NCBI GenBank assembly: GCA_964573295.1
Contig: CAZNJE010000009.1
Coordinates: forward strand, 58,506-122,505
DNA length: 64,000 bases
Source: CAYQJL01 sp964573295
GTDB lineage: Bacteria > Eisenbacteria > RBG-16-71-46 > CAIMUX01 > WJJG01
Reading direction: 5' to 3'
Of the stretch, positions 30,035-38,493 are shown piece by piece. Each line of letters opens with the position of its first letter. The first letter of the stretch is position 1. The position numbers and the translations under genes are program-made. The notes under the pieces were generated by a model. That model saw only the letters and a program-made list of their open reading frames with translations, made no database searches and had not been told where the DNA came from.

Positions 30035-31381
30035 ATGGCAAAGCAAGAGCGCTACCGCAGATTGCTTGGCATGGTCATCGCCGGGTCGATGCTGGGAGCC
30101 CTGCTGGGCTTGCTGCCCACGGCGCTCGACCGGCTGCGCGAGACTGCGGGCGGTGTGCCCGAGAAGACCGAACTGGCCGCGCGCGGTGATCTGGCCGCCC
30201 GCGCTGATCTGGCCGCGCGCGGTGATCTGGCCGCCGACCCGACGCTCATAGCGCCCTCGCGTGCGGCACTTGGCACCGATCCCGAGGCGAGGCGCCGGCA
30301 ACAACTCGAGTTCCTGCGAGGGGATCTCGCCCGCCGGGCCGAGGCGATTGCCGTCCAGGAAGAGGCGCTGCGCCGCGATCTGCTCGAGACGTTCTGGAAG
30401 CGCCAGGCGGCCGTTTCGGTGGCCACGGTGTGTCTTGCGTTGGCGGTGGTGGGTGCCGTGCTGTGGCGGGTGCGCGGCGGCGGTTTCCTGAAAGCCGACC
30501 GCCGGGCGGAGGAGACCCGGCTTCGCAGCCTGCAGATGGCCGTCATTGGGGCCCTGGAGGAGTTCGAGAGCAAGTTGCAGCAGGCCCAGCGCACGATGCC
30601 GGGGGGGAGTGTCTCGGGCGTCCCGCCGACGACTCCGGCCTCAGCGGTGCCTCCGGCCTCAGCGGTGCCTCCGGCCTCAGCGGTGCCTCCGGCCTCAGCG
30701 GTGCCTGCGGCCGAAGCGGATCAGCCGGCCCAGCCCGGTCCATGGCCCCCGTCCACCGACCTGGGCGCGTCCGAGGAGGGTTCCTTCTTCAGTGCCGAAC
30801 GTGACGCGGCGGAGGAGGATCCCGCGCCGACCTCCTCGTTCTTCGCCGAACGAGACGCTTTGTGGGAAACCGCCCGCCAGTCCCTGCTCCGCGAATTGCG
30901 CGAGCGCGATGGGGCCGGAGCCGGCGGCGCACCTGTCGCACCGGGTCCGAACGCGAACGAGGAACCGATGGGCGGGACGGTTGCAGCCGACAGAGCCGAC
31001 ACAGCCGACAGAGCCGACACAGCCGACACAGCCGGCGCTCGAACCGGCACGAGCTGGGCCCGCCGCTTTCTCGAGCCGGACGAAGCGTACGAGGAGGCGA
31101 GCGATCCTTTCGCCGCGGCACCCGGTCGCCGGCAACCTCCGGCCCATGATGCGGACAGGGTCTCGGTTGACGGCCCGTGGGGCGAACCCGCCCGCCGACC
31201 CGCGGAGGGAACCACACCGGACTCGAGGTCGCGCATCCGGGGTCAGATCGAATACCTCTCCAGCGAGGGATGGACCGAGGGTGAGATCGCCCGTCGCCTG
31301 GGCGTTTCGCGGGAAGAGGTGCGGTTGGCTCGTGAGCTGCGGGCGCGCGGACTGAGTTCTCGTCCGCTGGCAGCCGGATAG
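30035..31381 (+). CDS. Membrane/coiled-coil protein with C-terminal helix-turn-helix (DUF6115/DUF2802-like)
   Basis: 448 aa. A membrane segment (about 11-30), a periplasmic-length helical stretch, a second membrane segment (about 126-146), a coiled coil (about 155-185), a long Pro/Ala/Asp low-complexity part and a C-terminal helix-turn-helix (EGWTEGEIARRLGVSREEVR). Membrane plus coiled coil plus terminal HTH recalls the DUF6115/DUF2802 proteins found in flagellar operons of other bacteria; that match is from memory of the architecture. Three separate 18-bp in-frame arrays occur inside. ATG 30035 follows AAGGGGCAGGG. Confidence 0.65.
   Translation: MAKQERYRRLLGMVIAGSMLGALLGLLPTALDRLRETAGGVPEKTELAARGDLAARADLAARGDLAADPTLIAPSRAALGTDPEARRRQQLEFLRGDLARRAEAIAVQEEALRRDLLETFWKRQAAVSVATVCLALAVVGAVLWRVRGGGFLKADRRAEETRLRSLQMAVIGALEEFESKLQQAQRTMPGGSVSGVPPTTPASAVPPASAVPPASAVPPASAVPAAEADQPAQPGPWPPSTDLGASEEGSFFSAERDAAEEDPAPTSSFFAERDALWETARQSLLRELRERDGAGAGGAPVAPGPNANEEPMGGTVAADRADTADRADTADTAGARTGTSWARRFLEPDEAYEEASDPFAAAPGRRQPPAHDADRVSVDGPWGEPARRPAEGTTPDSRSRIRGQIEYLSSEGWTEGEIARRLGVSREEVRLARELRARGLSSRPLAAG
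30179..30232. repeat. 18-bp in-frame repeat (AARGDL) x3
   Basis: Three 18-mers begin at 30179, 30197 and 30215; the first and third are identical and the second differs at three positions. They encode AARGDL/AARADL in the extracytoplasmic stretch of the 448-aa protein. Confidence 0.9.
30638..30709. repeat. 18-bp in-frame repeat (ASAVPP) x4
   Basis: Four 18-mers GCCTCAGCGGTGCCTCCG begin at 30638, 30656, 30674 and 30692, the last with one change. They encode a Pro/Ala/Val linker. A third array in the same gene, about 30985-31035, has the unit GCCGACAGAGCCGACACA. Confidence 0.92.
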
Positions 31382-31393
31382 GAGGCGAGGATT

Positions 31394-31705
31394 GTGAGCT
31401 CTCCGACCTCCACGCTGCGGCGGTATCTGGGGGCGCTCGACCGCGGCGAGGTGATCGCCGTGAGAGTGGTGCAGATCGCCGGCGAAGACGTGCGCGTGGC
31501 TGCCGGGCCCGGCGCGTTCTGGGCTCGCGCCCGTGGGGGGCGGCCCCGGTTGGGGTATGGCCGGATGGAGGTCGTGCGGTCCGGTTCGCATCCGGTGTTT
31601 CGGATGCTCGGCCCGCGCGACGAGGGCACCCTGGACCTCATCGTGGACGCCTCGCGCGAGAAGGCGGCCGATCGGCGGGGAAGCTGGATTGACGAGCGCG
31701 CTTGA
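31394..31705 (+). CDS. Small basic protein of unknown function
   Basis: 103 aa, not recognised. Predicted beta-rich core (GEVIAVRVVQIAGEDVRVAA, then RLGYGRMEVVRSGSHPVFRM) with no signal peptide or membrane segment. Start GTG 31394 follows GGAGGCGAGG and lies 12 bp after the preceding stop, so the two genes are one transcription unit. It ends before an HDOD gene. A ligand- or nucleic-acid-binding role is possible but unsupported. Confidence 0.65.
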   Translation: MSSPTSTLRRYLGALDRGEVIAVRVVQIAGEDVRVAAGPGAFWARARGGRPRLGYGRMEVVRSGSHPVFRMLGPRDEGTLDLIVDASREKAADRRGSWIDERA

Positions 31706-31781
31706 ACGTGGACAAGGGGGCCGTCTGACGGTCGCCTCCGATACGTGAGTCTCGAAGGGTCTCTAAAGGAGGAGAAGGTTC

Positions 31782-32633
31782 ATGGCTGCGGACGCGGCGA
31801 GGCGAGAACTGGAACGGATGATCGACCTGCTCGGTGACATCCCCCCGATGCCCTCGGTAGCTACGAGGATCTTGCGCGTGGCGAGTTCAGAGTTCGCGCA
31901 GGTCTCGGAGGTTACGCGACTGATCGGCATGGATACGGGGCTGGCGTCGAAGGTGCTGTCGACCTGCAACTCGGCCTACTACGGGTTGCCGCACCGGGTG
32001 AAGACGCTGAGCCGCGCCGTGGCGCTGCTCGGATTCAAAGCGGTGCGCAACCTCGTCCTGGTCCACTCGCTGCCCTGGAAGCGGGCCACGTCGCCGAGCT
32101 TCGCCGAACAGGTCATCTGGACGCATTCGGCCGCGGCGGCCATGGCCGGTCGCATGCTGGCGACCGAGCACGGGGAGATGGATCCCGAGGAAGCGCTCCT
32201 GAGCGGCTTGCTGCACGATGCCGGCCGCCTGGCCATGAATCTAATGATGCCGCAGGACTACGAGCCGGTCATGCGCGCGATCTACAACCGCGAGGGGGAG
32301 TCGCTGGCGCTCGAGCAGGCACGCTTCGGCGCCGATCACACCATCGCCGGCCAGATCGTTCTCGAGAAATGGTCGTTCCCCGAGGAACTGGTGGCCGTGG
32401 CTCGGGATCACCACCGCCCGCCCGCAGAGATGCCAGGCCATGTGCTCGTGGCGCGGGCGTCCGACGAGCTGGTGCGCCTGAAGGGTTTCGGGGCGGCGAA
32501 GCTCGAGCAACCGCCGGAGACGATGCCGCCGGCACTGGCGGCCATGGGATATGAGCTCGGTGAACTGGAGGGGTTGGCCGAGCGACTGGACCAAGCCATT
32601 CAGCAGGGGCAGGACGTGTTCCAGCTTGCGTAG
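31782..32633 (+). CDS. HDOD-domain signalling protein
   Basis: 283 aa. A full HDOD domain covers residues about 12-215: LLGDIPPMPSVATRILRVAS, then MDTGLASKVLSTCNSAYYGL and LSRAVALLGFKAVRNLVLVH. HDOD proteins resemble HD phosphohydrolases but lack the metal-binding set and act as scaffolds in c-di-GMP and chemotaxis-type signalling. AAAGGAGGAG stands before ATG 31782. It lies between the flagellar block and a diguanylate cyclase, which fits motility-sessility signalling. Confidence 0.9.
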   Translation: MAADAARRELERMIDLLGDIPPMPSVATRILRVASSEFAQVSEVTRLIGMDTGLASKVLSTCNSAYYGLPHRVKTLSRAVALLGFKAVRNLVLVHSLPWKRATSPSFAEQVIWTHSAAAAMAGRMLATEHGEMDPEEALLSGLLHDAGRLAMNLMMPQDYEPVMRAIYNREGESLALEQARFGADHTIAGQIVLEKWSFPEELVAVARDHHRPPAEMPGHVLVARASDELVRLKGFGAAKLEQPPETMPPALAAMGYELGELEGLAERLDQAIQQGQDVFQLA

Positions 32634-32711
32634 GAACGCGGCGCGCTCCCTCGAGCATTGGACAGACGGAGTTTACTTCGATAGGCGATTTGCGAGAAGG
32701 AGGACCATCGC

Positions 32712-33965
32712 ATGAGACGCAGGAACGGTGCGGGATCGCGCCAACTGGTGGACGCCACCGAGAAGTTCCGCAAGGCTCAGCTCCAGCTGATCGGCATCCT
32801 GGAGACCGAGAAGCTGATCACCAAGAAGGAAGGCTCGACCTTGTCCGGACAGGTGGAACGGGCGGCGGCGCAGAAGCGCTCCTCCGACGTCCTCTCGGCT
32901 GCGCTCAGCCTGAATCGGAAGGTCGTCCGGGTGCTACGCCGCGAGAACTTCGCCGACGCCACGCGGCAGGACTCGGAGCTGGAGATTCTCTTTGAAGTCA
33001 GCCGGATGATCCAGACCACCCTCGACAAGGAGGAGGTCTACCGGCGGCTGTTGGATCTGATCCACCAGGCCATCCCGTACGACAACGCCACCCTCTTCCT
33101 GTGGGACAAGCAAAACAGCAAACTGCATCCGACCGCGCAGCGGGGCGCCTACGTCGATCTGATCGGCGGCGTGCACTTCGAGCACGGTAGTGGGTTCAGC
33201 GGCTGGGTGGCGAAGCAGAAGCGCCCCGTGCTCCTCTCCGAGCTGCACCGCGGCCGGCGTCCCGACGATACGCTGGTGGGCAGCTTCATGTCCGTGCCCC
33301 TGGTGGTCCAGGGCGAGCTGATCGGGGTCCTGAACATCAGCCATGGTAAGCCGAAGGCCTTCAACGAAGATCAGCTGCGCCTCTTGACCCTGATCGCCGG
33401 CCAGGCGGCGGCGACGATCCAACGCCTGTTGCTCTACGCTGACATGCGCCGGCTCGCGATCACCGATGACCTGACCAACATCTATAACCGTCGCCATTTC
33501 CTCGATCGCATGCAGAGCGAGATCGACCGCGCCCGTCGCTACGGCACCCCCTTCAGCGTGATGTTCATCGATATCGACAACTTCAAGGAGCTCAACGACA
33601 ACCACGGCCACCAGGTCGGTGACAAGATCTTGGCCGAGCTGGCCTCGATCCTGAAGCACTGGGCGCGCAGCTCCGACATCGTGGCGCGTTACGGGGGCGA
33701 GGAGTTCGTCGTCCTGCTGCCGATGACCGACAAGCCGCGCGCGGTCACCGCCGCCGAGCGGTTGCGCACGCGCGTTCAGCGGCACACCTTCTACCGGCGT
33801 AAGAAGCTCACCGTCAGCGTGGGCGTGGCCTCCTATCCCGGGGACGGCGACAACAGCGATCAGCTTCTGGGGCGGGTGGATGAAGCGCTCTACATGGCGA
33901 AGAAGACCGGGCGCAACCGGGCGTGTGCATTCGGGGACGTTCTGGCCCCGATCGAAGCGGCCTAG
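32712..33965 (+). CDS. GAF-GGDEF diguanylate cyclase
   Basis: 417 aa. An N-terminal helical region (1-85) is followed by a GAF domain (about 90-245) and a C-terminal GGDEF domain. The active-site loop is GGEEF (328-332), and the inhibitory site RxxD (RSSD, 319-322) stands exactly five residues before it. The enzyme is therefore probably active, making c-di-GMP from two GTP, and feedback-inhibited. No membrane segment: cytoplasmic. ATG 32712 follows AAGGAGGA. c-di-GMP would oppose motility and promote the polysaccharide encoded just downstream; this link is inferred from order. Confidence 0.95.
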   Translation: MRRRNGAGSRQLVDATEKFRKAQLQLIGILETEKLITKKEGSTLSGQVERAAAQKRSSDVLSAALSLNRKVVRVLRRENFADATRQDSELEILFEVSRMIQTTLDKEEVYRRLLDLIHQAIPYDNATLFLWDKQNSKLHPTAQRGAYVDLIGGVHFEHGSGFSGWVAKQKRPVLLSELHRGRRPDDTLVGSFMSVPLVVQGELIGVLNISHGKPKAFNEDQLRLLTLIAGQAAATIQRLLLYADMRRLAITDDLTNIYNRRHFLDRMQSEIDRARRYGTPFSVMFIDIDNFKELNDNHGHQVGDKILAELASILKHWARSSDIVARYGGEEFVVLLPMTDKPRAVTAAERLRTRVQRHTFYRRKKLTVSVGVASYPGDGDNSDQLLGRVDEALYMAKKTGRNRACAFGDVLAPIEAA

Positions 33966-34029
33966 TCGAGATCGTTGGGGCACCGATCCCGTCTTGTGCC
34001 CACCCGGCGGCTAGACTAGCTTCTTGGAC

Positions 34030-35517
34030 ATGGTCACGCATCGGACCTTGATCCGTATGGGAACCCTTTTGGGTTCGCATACAGGACTACATGAGGGACT
34101 GGATACAGGACTGCAGGCCGGCCCTCAGGCCGGGCCTCCGACCAGACTGCGGACGGGGCTGCTTGCAGGACTGCTGATCGTTCTTGCCATGCTGCCGCGG
34201 GCGGCCTCGGGCCGGCCCGCGGCTTCGCATTCCCCTGAGTTCGGCTACTGGGCCGGCCTCGAGCTGCAGCAGTCGGCCGCCGCTGCCGGCGGCAGCTGGC
34301 AGGCCGAGTTCGACCGGGGCGGGGTGTGGTCTGCCGGAACCGCCGGGCGGTTGACCGCCGGCGCCCATTGGCGCGGCTCCTGGGCGAATGCCACGGTTGC
34401 CTGGCGCGGTCGCGTGGGCGAATACGGCCCGGCGAGCGGAGATCTCCTGGCGGCCCGCCTGGCGGCGGTCTGGGGCCCGGTCGAGCTGGCGGCCGGCCGT
34501 TTCTCCCCCTGCTGGAACGATGCCCCCGGCCAGAAGCTCCTCATTTCCGAACATGCTCCCGTGCTCGATCAGGTTCACCTGGCCCTCGGTCCCGGCCGCC
34601 TGCCCTGGGCGACAGGACGAGCCCGGGCCGAGTCGTTCCTGGCCTACCTCGATGACGCCCACCGAGAGATACCCTATCCGTTGCTGTGGGGGATGCGCGG
34701 CTACTGGCAGCCGGCCGACTGGCTGCACCTGGAGGCGCAGCGAACGATCATGATGGGGGGGGCCGGGCGCGGCGACCGGCTCTCGCCGGCCGACTGGGTG
34801 GACATCCTTCTGGGCCGTGGCGAGAGCGGCCGCGGTCCCGACTACGCCCCGAGCGACTCGGATCAGAAGGTCGCCTACCTGGTGCGGCTCGCCCCACGAG
34901 CCTGGGCGAGACACGCCCTCGGCCTCCATGATCTGGAGCTGTATTGGTACTATGGAGGGGAAGACCGCCTCGAAGATGGGATGCCGATGGCCCCGGGCCG
35001 CACCTACGGACTCCGGGTGGCGCCGCGGGCAGGCCTGCGCATCGAGGCCGAGTACACCAACAACGCCGACGATCACAACCTCTGGTACTACCACAAGGTC
35101 TACCGGTCGGGGTACACGTACCGGGGTTTCATCCTGGGGCATCCGATGGGCGGGGACGCCCGCCGCTGGCGCGTGCGCATCAGCGGGGGGCCGGCGGTGG
35201 AGGGGACGGTTCGCGCCACTGGCCCGGCCGAGGCGAAGGCGGCCGCTGGCCGGCGGTTGTGGCTGGAAGTGCTGCGGCAAGTGCAGGGGGTCCACCGAGC
35301 GGAGGCCAACTGGCTACCGGTGGAGCCGGGAGAGTTGATCCGCGTCGAAGTGGGAGTAAGCCAACGGTTTGCGGGTAGAGAGATTCGGTTCTCGGCCGGT
35401 GGGCAGAGCTTGACCGGCGCCTATCGGACCGGGGAGAATCTGTATGCAGGGTTCGCGCGCCTGGAACTGTGGTTCCGGGGAGGAGCCCTGGCCGGCGGCG
35501 GCGCGAGAGCCAGGTAG
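34030..35517 (+). CDS. Wzi-like capsule assembly outer-membrane protein
   Basis: 495 aa. An N-terminal repeat-rich extension leads to a signal segment (about LLAGLLIVLAMLPRAASG). The mature part alternates short amphipathic strands as in a beta-barrel and ends with the Wzi-family hallmark YTYRGFILGHPMGGDARRW, followed by further strands. Wzi proteins anchor or shape capsular polysaccharide at the cell surface. ATG 34030 is chosen, with TTG 34024 and ATG 34057 as options; no ribosome site is evident. The next gene encodes an initiating sugar transferase, in line with this role. Confidence 0.78.
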   Translation: MVTHRTLIRMGTLLGSHTGLHEGLDTGLQAGPQAGPPTRLRTGLLAGLLIVLAMLPRAASGRPAASHSPEFGYWAGLELQQSAAAAGGSWQAEFDRGGVWSAGTAGRLTAGAHWRGSWANATVAWRGRVGEYGPASGDLLAARLAAVWGPVELAAGRFSPCWNDAPGQKLLISEHAPVLDQVHLALGPGRLPWATGRARAESFLAYLDDAHREIPYPLLWGMRGYWQPADWLHLEAQRTIMMGGAGRGDRLSPADWVDILLGRGESGRGPDYAPSDSDQKVAYLVRLAPRAWARHALGLHDLELYWYYGGEDRLEDGMPMAPGRTYGLRVAPRAGLRIEAEYTNNADDHNLWYYHKVYRSGYTYRGFILGHPMGGDARRWRVRISGGPAVEGTVRATGPAEAKAAAGRRLWLEVLRQVQGVHRAEANWLPVEPGELIRVEVGVSQRFAGREIRFSAGGQSLTGAYRTGENLYAGFARLELWFRGGALAGGGARAR

Positions 35518-35539
35518 CCTGGGATGCAAGGGAATTGTC

Positions 35540-35566
35540 TTGCGCCACTGTCGCCCATTCTATAGT
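35540..35566 (+). promoter_or_regulatory. Candidate sigma-70-type promoter upstream of the sugar transferase
   Basis: TATAGT at 35561-35566 matches the -10 consensus at five of six positions and stands out in GC-rich DNA. TTGCGC (35540-35545) is 15 bp upstream and TTGTCT (35535-35540) 20 bp; neither spacing is ideal. Initiation near 35573 would give a leader of about 100 nt containing a small GGGA/TCCC hairpin. Confidence 0.45.
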
Positions 35567-35674
35567 GTGCCTGGCCGAAGACGCCCGGCAGTCCCGTTCG
35601 GGGTTCGGGGGCGCGACTCCGACACAGCTTGAGAGCAGCTGGGAACTAGAAGTCCCAAGATGTTCTTGGAGTAG

Positions 35675-37240
35675 ATGTTGCGTTCAACAGCCGTTCATCC
35701 AACCTCGGCGCGGACCGCCTTTGGGAACGACCTGCCCGGCCGGCAGAATGTCGCTGCCGAGCACACGCGCATCTCTCCCGGTAGAGCCTTCGGCCTCGTC
35801 CTGCCCGGCCTCGCCTTACTCGACGTCCTGATGGTGACCGGAGGCTTCTTCGCCGCAGTTCAGCTCACCCCCGGGGCACGGGAAGCCGTTCACCAGCTCA
35901 CGCCCGCGGTCGCCATCCCGCTCGCGGCCCTCATGGTCGTGCTGGTGGCCAGTTTCCTCTGTCTCGGCGGCATGTTCGGCCTCTACAGCCGGCGCATCCT
36001 TCACAATCCCCGCCGAGCTCTGGCCACCGCCGGTCGGGCGCTCTTCTGGAGCGGGCTCGTGGCGGTCGTCTTCGATTTCTTGCTCGCGCTCGATCCCCCC
36101 GGCGATCTGCGCCGTTTGCTCATGGCCCATGCCCTGATCCTGACCGCCGGCGTCTTCACCGTGCGGCCGGTGCTCTCCCGCCTGATCCTGCGCCTGGCCG
36201 AGGTGGGGCCGTTCGCCCCGCGACGCATCCTGGTGGTGGGAGGCAGTCCCGAAGCACGCCGGGCCGCCGCGGCTCTGGAGGCCGAGCCCGCTGGCCAGTC
36301 GGTCGTGATTGGGCTGGCCGAAACCGAGCCGTGGGTCAAGGGGCCCGGGCAGCGGTGGCCTCGATTCCGCCTATCGTGCTGGCAAGAGCTTTCCGGGTTG
36401 GCCCATGCTCTGGCGGCCGACGAGGTCTTGATCGCCACCGAACGCATCCAGCGCGGCGAGGCCGTCGAACAGGCCTGCGCCCTGCATCGCCGCGGTATCG
36501 AGACGATGGTGGTGCCGCATCTGACCCGCATGTACGTAGACGCGGCCCCGGTGACGCGCGAGGCCGGCGTGCCCCTGCTCCGCGTGGGGGCGGTGGTTTC
36601 GGACGGCATCGGGCTGCGCGCGAAGCGGGCTTTCGATGTCGCTCTGAGCGCCATCATGGCGTTGATCTTCGCGCCGGTGATGCTACTGGTCGCCCTGCTC
36701 GTCAAGCTCACCTCGCCGGGCCCGGTGCTCTATGCGCAGGAGCGGGTCGGCAAGGACGGCCGTCACTTCAACATGCTCAAGTTCCGCAGCATGAAGGTTT
36801 CGAACGATGACTCGCACCATCGTGAGTACGTGACGAGCCTGATGCGCCAGGGCGACGCGGCCGGGCTCGACCCGTCCGGACGTCCGATCTACAAGATCGT
36901 CGACGATCCGCGGGTCACCTGGCTGGGCTGGATCTTGCGGCGAACCAGCCTCGACGAGCTTCCCCAGCTGATCAACGTGCTACGGGGCGAAATGAGCCTG
37001 ATCGGGCCGCGCCCTTGTCTGCCGTTCGAGTACGACCTCTATGAGGAGTGGCACAAGCGTCGCCTGGACGTGATGCCCGGAATGACGGGCCTCTGGCAGG
37101 TATCAGGCCGCAGTTTGCTTAGTTTCGAAGAGATGATATTGTTAGATCTGTATTACGGGGCCAATTGGAGCTTTGCGCTGGACGTGAAGCTCCTGGGTCG
37201 TACGATACCCGAGGTCCTGTACGCCAGGGGGGCGCGCTAG
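35675..37240 (+). CDS. Undecaprenyl-phosphate sugar phosphotransferase (WbaP/WcaJ type)
   Basis: 521 aa. Four or five N-terminal membrane helices (about 38-165), a Rossmann-like middle domain (ILVVGGSPEARRAAAALEAE) and the C-terminal bacterial sugar transferase domain. The latter has KRAFDVALS at the membrane re-entrant helix, YAQERVGKDG, LPQLINVLRGEMSLIGPRP and MTGLWQVSGRS. It transfers a sugar 1-phosphate to undecaprenyl phosphate, starting capsule or exopolysaccharide synthesis. ATG 35675 follows TTGGAG. No further glycosyltransferase or polymerase genes follow, so the rest of the pathway is elsewhere. Confidence 0.94.
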   Translation: MLRSTAVHPTSARTAFGNDLPGRQNVAAEHTRISPGRAFGLVLPGLALLDVLMVTGGFFAAVQLTPGAREAVHQLTPAVAIPLAALMVVLVASFLCLGGMFGLYSRRILHNPRRALATAGRALFWSGLVAVVFDFLLALDPPGDLRRLLMAHALILTAGVFTVRPVLSRLILRLAEVGPFAPRRILVVGGSPEARRAAAALEAEPAGQSVVIGLAETEPWVKGPGQRWPRFRLSCWQELSGLAHALAADEVLIATERIQRGEAVEQACALHRRGIETMVVPHLTRMYVDAAPVTREAGVPLLRVGAVVSDGIGLRAKRAFDVALSAIMALIFAPVMLLVALLVKLTSPGPVLYAQERVGKDGRHFNMLKFRSMKVSNDDSHHREYVTSLMRQGDAAGLDPSGRPIYKIVDDPRVTWLGWILRRTSLDELPQLINVLRGEMSLIGPRPCLPFEYDLYEEWHKRRLDVMPGMTGLWQVSGRSLLSFEEMILLDLYYGANWSFALDVKLLGRTIPEVLYARGAR

Positions 37241-37285
37241 TCCAACGCCGGCTGGGAGGCCGGTGGTCAACATCAGGAGATTCTT

Positions 37286-38317
37286 ATGGTCAATGTGGCC
37301 GTATTGGGAGCTGGATACTGGGGACCGAATCTGGTTCGTAATCTGGTTGAAAACCCCCTCTGTTCTAGCGTTACGGTGTGCGATCTCGAGGCCGAGAAGC
37401 TGGAGAAGATCCTCCGGCGCTATCCCGGCGTCCAGGTGACGACCGATCCCCAGGATGTGCTGGTCTCTCCGGCGGTCGATGCCGTCATGGTGGCGACGCC
37501 TCCGAAGTCGCACTACGAGCTTGCGCGCAAGACGCTCAGCAACAACAAGCACGTTTTCGTCGAGAAACCCTTCACGCTCTGTAGTGAGCACGCCCGCGAC
37601 CTGATCCGCGCCTCTCGCGAACGCGACAAGGTCTTGATGGTGGGTCACACCTTCGAGTACAGCCCGCCGGTGCGCAAGATCAAGCAGATCATCGACGCCG
37701 GGGACCTGGGCGAGGTCTTCTACATCAGCTCGACGCGTGTCAACCTGGGCTTGCATCAGAAAGACTCGAGCGTCATCTGGGACCTGGCGCCCCACGATCT
37801 CTCGATGCTCTTCTACTGGCTCGGAGAGAGTCCCTACGAGGTGATGGGAACCGGCAAGGATTTCGTGCAGCCGGGCATTCCCGACGTCGCCTTCATTCAC
37901 ATGCGCTTCCGCAGCGGCGCCATCGCCCACGTGCAGGTGAGCTGGCTGGCGCCTTCGAAGCTGCGGCGCACGACCGTGGTCGGTCGTCAGAAGATGCTCG
38001 TCTACGACGACACCCAGAACCTCGAAGCGGTCAAGATCTACGATAAGGGCGTCAACTACCGCGATCCAGATACCTTTGGTGAGTATCACCTGAGCTACCG
38101 CGCGGGTGATATCGTCTCGCCGAAGATGGAGACCTTCGAGCCGCTGCAGGCCGAGGTCACCGACTTCCTGCGCGCGATCGCCGAGGGCCGCCGCCCGACG
38201 GCTGACGGTGAGAGCGGGCTGCGGGTGGTGCGTGTACTCGAGGCCGTCGAACGCTCGCTCAGCAACAGCGGCCACGTCGAGGTGCTCGAGGAAGCGGGAG
38301 AGCTCGTGGCCCGCTAG
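37286..38317 (+). CDS. Gfo/Idh/MocA-family sugar dehydrogenase
   Basis: 343 aa. The N-terminal Rossmann fold has GAGYWGPNLVRN (8-19) and the catalytic-lysine motif EKP (93-95), with K94. The C-terminal alpha/beta domain includes HDLSMLFYWLGESP. Such enzymes oxidise or reduce nucleotide or free sugars with NAD(P); the closest functional relatives by context are WbpB/WlbA-type enzymes that prepare 3-amino or 3-keto sugars for surface glycans. AGGAG lies 6 nt before ATG 37286. Context with the sugar transferase supports surface-glycan synthesis; the substrate is unknown. Confidence 0.9.
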   Translation: MVNVAVLGAGYWGPNLVRNLVENPLCSSVTVCDLEAEKLEKILRRYPGVQVTTDPQDVLVSPAVDAVMVATPPKSHYELARKTLSNNKHVFVEKPFTLCSEHARDLIRASRERDKVLMVGHTFEYSPPVRKIKQIIDAGDLGEVFYISSTRVNLGLHQKDSSVIWDLAPHDLSMLFYWLGESPYEVMGTGKDFVQPGIPDVAFIHMRFRSGAIAHVQVSWLAPSKLRRTTVVGRQKMLVYDDTQNLEAVKIYDKGVNYRDPDTFGEYHLSYRAGDIVSPKMETFEPLQAEVTDFLRAIAEGRRPTADGESGLRVVRVLEAVERSLSNSGHVEVLEEAGELVAR

Positions 38318-38359
38318 CGGCGCGCCGATCAACGGGATGGGTGACGCCGTCCAATATCC

Positions 38360-38406
38360 AGGCCCCGTGGCGCCGATTGACCGGGTCGCGGGGCCTCTGC
38401 TACCCT
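38360..38406 (+). promoter_or_regulatory. Inverted repeat and candidate promoter upstream of valS
   Basis: AGGCCCCG (38360-38367) and CGGGGCCT (38389-38396) form a perfect 8-bp inverted repeat with a 21-nt loop. Within and beyond it, TTGACC (38377-38382) and TACCCT (38401-38406) with an 18-bp spacer resemble a weak sigma-70 promoter, which would give an 80-nt leader to valS. No T-tract and no T-box features were seen. Hairpin firm, promoter tentative. Confidence 0.4.
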
Positions 38407-38493
38407 CCACGGATTGAAATTCGCTCTGCTTCCGGCCCCAAGAGTCGGGTAGATGCGTCACATGTACAGGTATGGGGTGACGGGGAGATGGCC

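Noticed and set aside
33994..34017. Promoter TTGTGC / TAGACT upstream of the Wzi-like gene
   Set aside because: Spacing between the two elements is only 12 bp, too short for a sigma-70 promoter.
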